DNA from: Bacteroidales bacterium
GTDB lineage: Bacteria > Bacteroidota > Bacteroidia > Bacteroidales > UBA932
Reading direction: 5' to 3'
DNA: 64,000 bases
Assembly (NCBI GenBank): GCA_016281015.1
Contig: JAEEHS010000027.1
Location: 1 to 64,000 of the forward strand
How positions within the stretch are numbered: position 1 is the first letter of the stretch; each line of letters starts with the position of its first letter. The position numbers and the translations under genes are program-made. The notes beneath the pieces are model-generated. The model searched no databases and was not told where the DNA came from. It was given only the letters and a program-made list of their open reading frames with translations. Positions 58,909 through 64,000 of this stretch are shown here, piece by piece.

Positions 58909-59459
58909 AACTCCTCGCCAAACGTCTCAGTCAGAGGCCCCCGGAGGAATTCATACACCCGGATTCCTTCCCGGCGGCCTTTTTCGTAGGCATCGGCGCA
59001 AATGGCCCAGCGATGGAGATTCAGTCCCTTGCGGCCGCCGCCGAGCTCCACCACCCGGATGGGATACAGCGAGCAGGAAACGGGCTTGCGCCAGCGGACT
59101 AGCCCCCGGCAGAACTGCCGCTCGATGGCACAGAAACAGTTCCCTGCCTCGTCGAAATGGCAGTAGGCACATTCCTCGCTTCCCGGGACGACGGGCGTCA
59201 CCAGGTCCCCGTCCCGGTCCACCTCGAAAAATCCTTTTTCCTCGATGGTCCGCCGGCCCTCAGCGCGCATCAGCGGCGAATAGACCGGATAGGCGGCCTC
59301 CAACTGCTCCAGTTCCTCTTCCTTCAAGGGAGCGCCGGCCTCGCCGATGATGCAGCAGCACCCCCGGCACTTCGCATAATCGCAGGCGAAAAACTCCGTT
59401 ACGACCTCCTCCGACACGAGGATGTCTCCGATCTCGATCAGGGTTCCGAATTCGCTCAT
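58860..59459 (-). CDS. DUF3109 family protein (Cys-rich)
   Basis: A 199-aa soluble protein with conserved cysteines: FACDYAKCRGCCCIIG, ECAYCHFDEAGNCFCAIE, QFCRGL and SCSLYPIRV. The pattern is that of DUF3109/YkgJ-like proteins, presumed to bind metal or an iron-sulfur cluster. The family is nearly universal in Bacteroidota; function unknown. Its ATG overlaps the stop of the M16-like gene by 4 nt, so both are in one minus-strand operon. Confidence 0.9.
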   Translation of the reverse strand: MSEFGTLIEIGDILVSEEVVTEFFACDYAKCRGCCCIIGEAGAPLKEEELEQLEAAYPVYSPLMRAEGRRTIEEKGFFEVDRDGDLVTPVVPGSEECAYCHFDEAGNCFCAIERQFCRGLVRWRKPVSCSLYPIRVVELGGGRKGLNLHRWAICADAYEKGRREGIRVYEFLRGPLTETFGEEFYSALSAAAKMVIAAS

Positions 59460-61930
59460 TGTTCCATCAGTTCTACCCGTCCGCCAGAGGTGACGCTACG
59501 GAGCATGTCTTTCACCTTGTCCGCCTCGATGGAAGCGATGTTCTCGCTGTAGTGCGACACCAGGTCCTTTCCGGCCCCATAGCGCATCACCACCTTGTCC
59601 ACAGTACCGCGGGGCGTCGCAAGCTCCGCACGGGTCCGGGCGAGGGTGCGGTTTTTCCAGGCCTTGAGATCCTGCGGCGGCACCGGGAGCGCCGCTGCAG
59701 CGCGGAGCGCCGAACGGAGCCGGGTCATTCCTTCCACCAAATCCGGGTCCTCATGCAGCGGACAGGCGGACACCCGCATCCAAAGGCGTTCCTGGGGATA
59801 GGAGGCGATGCCGGCACGCACCTCGACAGAGAAGCCTTTCGGGGCCATCACCGCGACCAGATGCCTTCGCAGGGCTTCCGCCGCGATCTCGGCGGCATGG
59901 ACATTCACCCCGGTCAGGGCATATTCCGTCTCCATCCTTATTTCAAGGGCCTGACGGCCTGTTTTTTCTTCATGAAAAACTGTCCCCGTCTTGATCGGGG
60001 AACGCAGGGTCCGTCGCGGCGTCGCGACCTTTGACGTCCGGAAGCCGCCGAGATAGCGCAGCAGCAGCCGCTTGAGCACCGCCGCTTCCAGGTCACCGGA
60101 CAGGACCAGCACCGCCTCGTTCATCCGGGAGAAACGGTCCTCAAACAGCAGTTCCGCCTTCTGGCGCGTATTCAGCGAGAAGGCCTTCGGATCTTTTCGG
60201 ACGGCACAGACCTCTCCCCCGTTCAGCAGGCCGTAGAGCCGCTCGTCCACCGAGGGCGCCGTCTCCAGGGCGTTGCGGGCGTACACCTCGAACGCGCGGT
60301 TGTCGAAAGCACGTTCATTGGCAAGGCAAAGCAGCGTCTTCAGCAGCAGCTGGATGCCCTGGGAAGGCGCCTCGCCCCGGATCGTCATCGTGTTCTGGTC
60401 CACAAACGTGTCCATGGAAATGCCCCGCACCGTCAGCAGGTCCCGGAAATTCCGGTTCGGCAATCCGCCTGCCTGGTAGAGCGAAAGCATGTCGCCGATA
60501 TAACCGCCCTCCCCGGGTTCCAGGCCGCGGATCTGCGAAAGCCCGGCGGGAAGGACCAGAGCATAGTCGAAGTAACCGAGCCCGTCCATCTGCCGGTACA
60601 CCACCCGCATCCCGTTGGAGAAGGTCCATAGCAGCCCGCCGGAAACGGTTTCCTGCTTCTCGGATTTCAGTTTGACCTTCGGGCAGTCCTGCGCGAAGCC
60701 CAGGGTGTCCGCCCGCCAGGTGTACTCCGTCCGGGGGCGCGTGATTTCACCCAGCAGGTAGCCCCGGTAATAACGGACCAGGCCTTCGATCACATCAAGG
60801 GAATCGGAGGCGGCCCGGTAGCGGAGCGACAGATTCTCGAGCGGGTCCAGGAGCGCCGCCGTAAAATTGTTGAAAAGCCGCGTTTCCGTGCTGTCGGACA
60901 GGCTTTTCCGGGCAAAGAAACGAAGGCGCTCGGACAGCGGAGCCAGGTCGGCCCCATAGAGAAAATGCGCGACGCAGCGGTCCACGAAGGCCCGGTTGGA
61001 GGGCGTCTCGCCGGCGGAGCGGACCATCTTCGGATACAGGACTTTTTTTGCATCCATATATTCCTCCACCCCGGCGCCATACACATCCAGGGCACCCAGG
61101 GTGCGGGAAAGGACCTGTTCCACCGCCTGGAGGTAACTGTCCGTCGTGGTCACTTCCAGGATATAGCGTTCATCCCCGCCGGCATCCGCACTGCCGCGAA
61201 GAGCCGTACGGACCGATCCGTATGGGATTCCCTCGTCCTGGAGCGTCCGCTCCAGCCGGTGGGCGGCGATGGTGAGGAATTCTTCCCCGAGATTGGCGGT
61301 CACCAGCGCCTGGGCCGTATTCATCTGCGCAGCGGGGACCCGCGGGGCCGCATACGTTACTTCAAGCGAGGCCGGCTTTCCCTGCCGCAGACTGAGGGAC
61401 GGGGCCTCCCGGGGGTGCCAGAGATAGGGTTCAGACGCTCCCTCGGCATAGCTGCGACGCTGGACCAGCATGGAAAAGATGTCCATCTTCTTGCGCACTT
61501 CCCCCGCATCGACATCGCCCGCGATGATGATGGCCTGGGGCACATCCGCAGCGGCCACGGCGGCGAAGGAAACCAGCAGCATCGAGTCCAGCACCGCCGG
61601 ATCATAGACCGGAACGGCGTCAAAATGGAGGACCGTCGAGCTGCCGTGGCGCTCGGCATAGCCCCCGGGACGGGGGTTCACCCCGCTCCGGGCCAGGAAG
61701 CCCGCCCCCTCGAAAGAAGGCTGGTCCACCCCCGCGCGGACAATGGCGAAATCCGCATATCCCTTTTCAGTCTGGCTGCTTACCATATAATAAGGGACGC
61801 CGCAGCGAAGGGTCCCCGTCTGGATCCGTTTGTCCCGGGGAAGCTGGGGCAACGACTGCGCTGGCATAGTTATTGAAATTAACAGCCCGGCAGTGATGCA
61901 AAGCGCAATATAAAGACGTCGAATCAGCAT
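59456..61930 (-). CDS. M16-family peptidase-like protein lacking the zinc motif
   Basis: An 824-aa secreted protein with signal peptide 1-23 (ITMPAQS). Two M16-type halves are recognisable (about 25-420 and 430-824), but the expected HxxEH zinc motif near residue 60 is absent; the region reads SFEGAGFLARSG. I see no HxxEH elsewhere. It is probably a non-catalytic subunit or chaperone partner, as in PqqL/YmxG-type pairs, or a binding protein. The start is set at MLIRRLYIALC. A much longer frame upstream is antisense to the TPR gene and is rejected. A consensus-like promoter is at 61949-61956. Confidence 0.88.
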   Translation of the reverse strand: MLIRRLYIALCITAGLLISITMPAQSLPQLPRDKRIQTGTLRCGVPYYMVSSQTEKGYADFAIVRAGVDQPSFEGAGFLARSGVNPRPGGYAERHGSSTVLHFDAVPVYDPAVLDSMLLVSFAAVAAADVPQAIIIAGDVDAGEVRKKMDIFSMLVQRRSYAEGASEPYLWHPREAPSLSLRQGKPASLEVTYAAPRVPAAQMNTAQALVTANLGEEFLTIAAHRLERTLQDEGIPYGSVRTALRGSADAGGDERYILEVTTTDSYLQAVEQVLSRTLGALDVYGAGVEEYMDAKKVLYPKMVRSAGETPSNRAFVDRCVAHFLYGADLAPLSERLRFFARKSLSDSTETRLFNNFTAALLDPLENLSLRYRAASDSLDVIEGLVRYYRGYLLGEITRPRTEYTWRADTLGFAQDCPKVKLKSEKQETVSGGLLWTFSNGMRVVYRQMDGLGYFDYALVLPAGLSQIRGLEPGEGGYIGDMLSLYQAGGLPNRNFRDLLTVRGISMDTFVDQNTMTIRGEAPSQGIQLLLKTLLCLANERAFDNRAFEVYARNALETAPSVDERLYGLLNGGEVCAVRKDPKAFSLNTRQKAELLFEDRFSRMNEAVLVLSGDLEAAVLKRLLLRYLGGFRTSKVATPRRTLRSPIKTGTVFHEEKTGRQALEIRMETEYALTGVNVHAAEIAAEALRRHLVAVMAPKGFSVEVRAGIASYPQERLWMRVSACPLHEDPDLVEGMTRLRSALRAAAALPVPPQDLKAWKNRTLARTRAELATPRGTVDKVVMRYGAGKDLVSHYSENIASIEADKVKDMLRSVTSGGRVELMEQ

Positions 61931-61948
61931 TTTTATCGGATTCGGATG

Positions 61949-61978
61949 CAAAATTAAAATTTTTATTGCGTATCTTTG
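61949..61978. promoter_or_regulatory. Divergent -7 boxes (M16-like / TPR protein)
   Basis: Minus-strand TAATTTTG (61949-61956) and plus-strand TATCTTTG (61971-61978) are 14 bp apart. TTGC on the minus strand (61978-61981) could be the -33 of the former. Confidence 0.6.
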
Positions 61979-62026
61979 CAATCTGCGTGCTAGAAAATGT
62001 ATGTGTAATAAATAAAACTTGTGACG

Positions 62027-62965
62027 ATGAAAAGATTGTTTGTTGCTCTTGCAGCCCTTGTGATGGGAAGCGCCCTTGCTTCCGCCCAGGATTACAACGC
62101 TGCCGTCGAGGTGTACAATGCCGCCATCCAGGCCGCCCAGGCCGACAACAAGGCAGAAGCCCTCGCCAAATTCAAGGAGGCCCTTCCCCTTTTCGAAGCC
62201 TGCCAGGAAGCCGAAGCCGCCGACATGATTGCCAAATGCAAGGAATACATTCCTTCCACCATACTCTCCATCGCCAAGGAGCAGATCAATGCCGGCAGCT
62301 ATGACGAGGCACTCGCAACCCTGAAAGAGGCTTCCGAAAGCGCCGCCGCATACGAAAACGCCGACATCGCCGGTGAAGTGAAGGAACTCGTTCCGAACGT
62401 ATGGTCCCGCAAAGGCGTCACCCTGCTGAAGGAAAAGAACTTCCCGGAGGCCGCCAAGGCCCTCGCCGAAGTCGTGGCCCTGAATCCGGAAGACGGACAG
62501 ACCTATCTGATGCTCGGACAGGCCCGCCTCCAGAGCGGCCAGCTGGATGAAGGCGTCGCCGCCCTCGAGAAAGCCGCCGAATTCGGAAAAGCCGAACAGG
62601 CCAACAAGATGCTCTCCAACACCTTCCTCAAACAGGGATCGAGCCTGTTGAAGGCCGGAAAGGCCGCCGAGGCCATCGAGGCGCTGGAGAAATCCAACAG
62701 CTACGTGGAGAATGCCAATGCCTACAAGCTCATCGCCAGCGCGAACATCAAGAGCGGCAAGAGCGCCAAGGCCATCGAAGCCTACAAGAAATATCTTGAG
62801 ATCGCCCCCAGTGCCAAGGATGCTTCCGACATTCTCTTCACCATCGCCGCCACGGCCCAGAAATCCGGCGACAAGGCAACGGCCATCGAGTACTACAACA
62901 AGCTCTCTTCCGACGCGAAGTACAGCGCCCAGGCAGCCCAGCAGCTCGCCGTCCTGAAGAAATAG
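62027..62965 (+). CDS. Secreted tetratricopeptide-repeat protein
   Basis: A 312-aa protein with signal peptide 1-21 (LASAQ). The mature part is Ala/Lys/Glu-rich helical hairpins of TPR type: AIQAAQADNKAEALAKFKEALP, LNPEDGQTYLMLGQARLQSG, AYKLIASANIKSGKSAKAIEAYKKYLE. It is likely a periplasmic scaffold; no enzymatic motif. Its stop (TAG) shares a base with the GTG start of the U32 gene, so the two are translationally coupled. Confidence 0.9.
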   Translation: MKRLFVALAALVMGSALASAQDYNAAVEVYNAAIQAAQADNKAEALAKFKEALPLFEACQEAEAADMIAKCKEYIPSTILSIAKEQINAGSYDEALATLKEASESAAAYENADIAGEVKELVPNVWSRKGVTLLKEKNFPEAAKALAEVVALNPEDGQTYLMLGQARLQSGQLDEGVAALEKAAEFGKAEQANKMLSNTFLKQGSSLLKAGKAAEAIEALEKSNSYVENANAYKLIASANIKSGKSAKAIEAYKKYLEIAPSAKDASDILFTIAATAQKSGDKATAIEYYNKLSSDAKYSAQAAQQLAVLKK

Positions 62966-64000
62966 TGACGCTCGAACTGCTCGCTCCCGCAAGGAATCTT
63001 GCCATCGGCATCGCAGCCATCGACTGCGGTGCCGATGCCGTGTATATCGCCGGGCCCGCTTTCGGAGCCCGTCACAGCGCGGGAAACAGCGTGGAAGACA
63101 TCCGGGCGCTGTGTGATTATGCCCACCGCTTCGGGGTCCGCATCTATGTCACGTTCAACACCTTGATCTGGGAAGAGGAACTGGACGAAGCCGCCCGCCT
63201 GCTACGGGAACTCGCGGAGGCCGGGACGGACGCGTTCATCGTCCAGGACCCCGCCGTGGAGCGGCTCGCCCCGGAAGGGACGCTGCTCCACGGCTCCACC
63301 CAGTGTGCCATCCGCAGCGTGGAAGATGCCCGCCGCGCCGAGAGCCTCGGTTACGGCCGGCTGGTACTGGAGCGGCAGCTTTCCCTGGAGGAAGTCCGCC
63401 AGATCCGCTCCGCCGTCTCGGCGGAACTGGAATTTTTCGTCCATGGAGCGCTTTGTGTCTGCTACAGCGGACAGTGTTACCTTTCAGCATACCTGACGGG
63501 GCGGAGCGCCAATCGCGGTGAATGTGCCCAGGCCTGCCGCTCGCTGTACGACCTCGAAGACGCCTCCGGAAAAGTATTGGAGCGGGGAAAGGCCCTCCTT
63601 TCGCTGAAAGACTACCGCCTCTTGGAGCGCCTGGAGGACCTGGCGGAGGCCGGCGTCCAGTCCTTCAAGATTGAAGGCCGGCTCAAAAGTCTGTCGTATG
63701 TCCGGAACGTCGTCCGCGCCTACAGCGAGGCCCTGGACGAACTCTGCCGGCGGCATCCCGACTGGCAGCGGTCCTCCTTCGGACGGGTCAGCGGCGGCTT
63801 CACTCCGGACCTCGGCAAAGCCTTTAACCGGGGCTACACCACGCTCTTCCTCGATGGGAAGAAGGGGCGCTGGGCCTCCCCGGATGCCGCCACCTCCCTT
63901 GGGGAAAAAGTCGGCATCGTCCGGCGCCTTCTGAGGGACGGACTCCTCGTCAGTCCCGTCTCGGCCTCACTGGTCCTCCACAACGGCGACGGCTTTTCCT
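62965..64000 (+). CDS. U32 family peptidase-like protein (truncated by window end)
   Basis: The first 345 codons of a U32 protein; the gene continues past the window. The GTG start overlaps the upstream TAG. LELLAPARNLAIGIAAIDCGADAVYIA and FGARHSAGNS open the TIM-barrel-like domain. FFVHGALCVCYSGQCYLSAY is the U32 signature with its cysteines, followed by NRGECAQACRSLY. YlxA/RlhA-type U32 proteins modify 23S rRNA or act in ubiquinone or collagen-related chemistry. The tRNA/rRNA hydroxylase branch is likeliest in this setting. The exact role cannot be fixed without the C-terminus. Confidence 0.92.
   Translation, partial: MTLELLAPARNLAIGIAAIDCGADAVYIAGPAFGARHSAGNSVEDIRALCDYAHRFGVRIYVTFNTLIWEEELDEAARLLRELAEAGTDAFIVQDPAVERLAPEGTLLHGSTQCAIRSVEDARRAESLGYGRLVLERQLSLEEVRQIRSAVSAELEFFVHGALCVCYSGQCYLSAYLTGRSANRGECAQACRSLYDLEDASGKVLERGKALLSLKDYRLLERLEDLAEAGVQSFKIEGRLKSLSYVRNVVRAYSEALDELCRRHPDWQRSSFGRVSGGFTPDLGKAFNRGYTTLFLDGKKGRWASPDAATSLGEKVGIVRRLLRDGLLVSPVSASLVLHNGDGFS

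Noticed and set aside
61931..62992. N-terminal extension of the M16-like gene reaching 62992
   Set aside because: It is antisense to the TPR protein, contains no signal peptide or domain, and passes through the mapped promoter region. The signal peptide begins at 61930.

Overview
The window is a 64-kb piece of a Bacteroidota chromosome, most likely from a GC-rich member of the Bacteroidales. The evidence is a hybrid two-component (HTCS) regulator, a DAHP synthase/chorismate mutase fusion, lipoproteins with Bacteroidota-type lipoboxes, DUF3109 and DUF5674 proteins, a lack of Shine-Dalgarno sequences, and many promoters of the form TTTG-N19/20-TAnnTTTG. I cannot name a genus from sequence alone.

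Layout. 1-12.5 kb is accessory carbohydrate and surface biology: an exonuclease-family protein (cut by the window edge), an HTCS regulator, a lipoprotein phosphodiesterase with a LamG-like tail, a GH63-like lipoprotein, a DUF5674 gene pair, and a beta-helix surface lipoprotein preceded by a 48-aa peptide gene. Next comes a graveyard (11.2-12.4 kb) of gene tails, a truncated HipA and an antitoxin/toxin-tail fusion. 12.5-17.9 kb is an operon flippase-GH3-GH20. 17.9-24.7 kb holds a lipoprotein cyclophilin, an LTA-synthase-like sulfatase, the rplM-rpsI-rpsB-tsf operon and a tRNA-dihydrouridine synthase. 24.8-28.3 kb contains pfkA-lpxK and a RAYT transposase, surrounded by palindromic repeats. 28.4-33 kb is an operon frr-pheA-aminotransferase-tyrA-DAHPS/CM for Phe and Tyr synthesis. 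33-42.5 kb holds a polyferredoxin, an Fe-S aldo-keto reductase, then glpT-like, ahcY, nhaA, yhhN, an esterase and fabG. 42.6-50.5 kb has an outer-membrane beta-barrel, a membrane AraC regulator, a lipid kinase, a TrpB2 gene with its own attenuator, an orphan succinate dehydrogenase cytochrome b, pyrH, an M24 peptidase and DUF456. 50.5-53.5 kb has a Tat-exported oxidoreductase and a second RAYT with a different repeat family. 53.6-64 kb holds a large M24B aminopeptidase, a coiled-coil protein, hemW, a run of small membrane proteins, DUF3109, an M16-like protein without its zinc motif, a TPR protein and a U32 protein cut by the window end.

Two observations stand out. First, the trpB2 leader encodes a 17-residue peptide with tandem Trp codons. 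It is followed by mutually exclusive antiterminator and terminator hairpins, so it looks like a complete ribosome-mediated tryptophan attenuator. Second, two paralogous RAYTs are each flanked by inverted copies of their own ~112-bp element, built from outer GGCGTR ends and a central palindrome. In family A, half-elements have been exchanged at the central palindrome, and in both systems the transposase gene ends inside its right-hand element.
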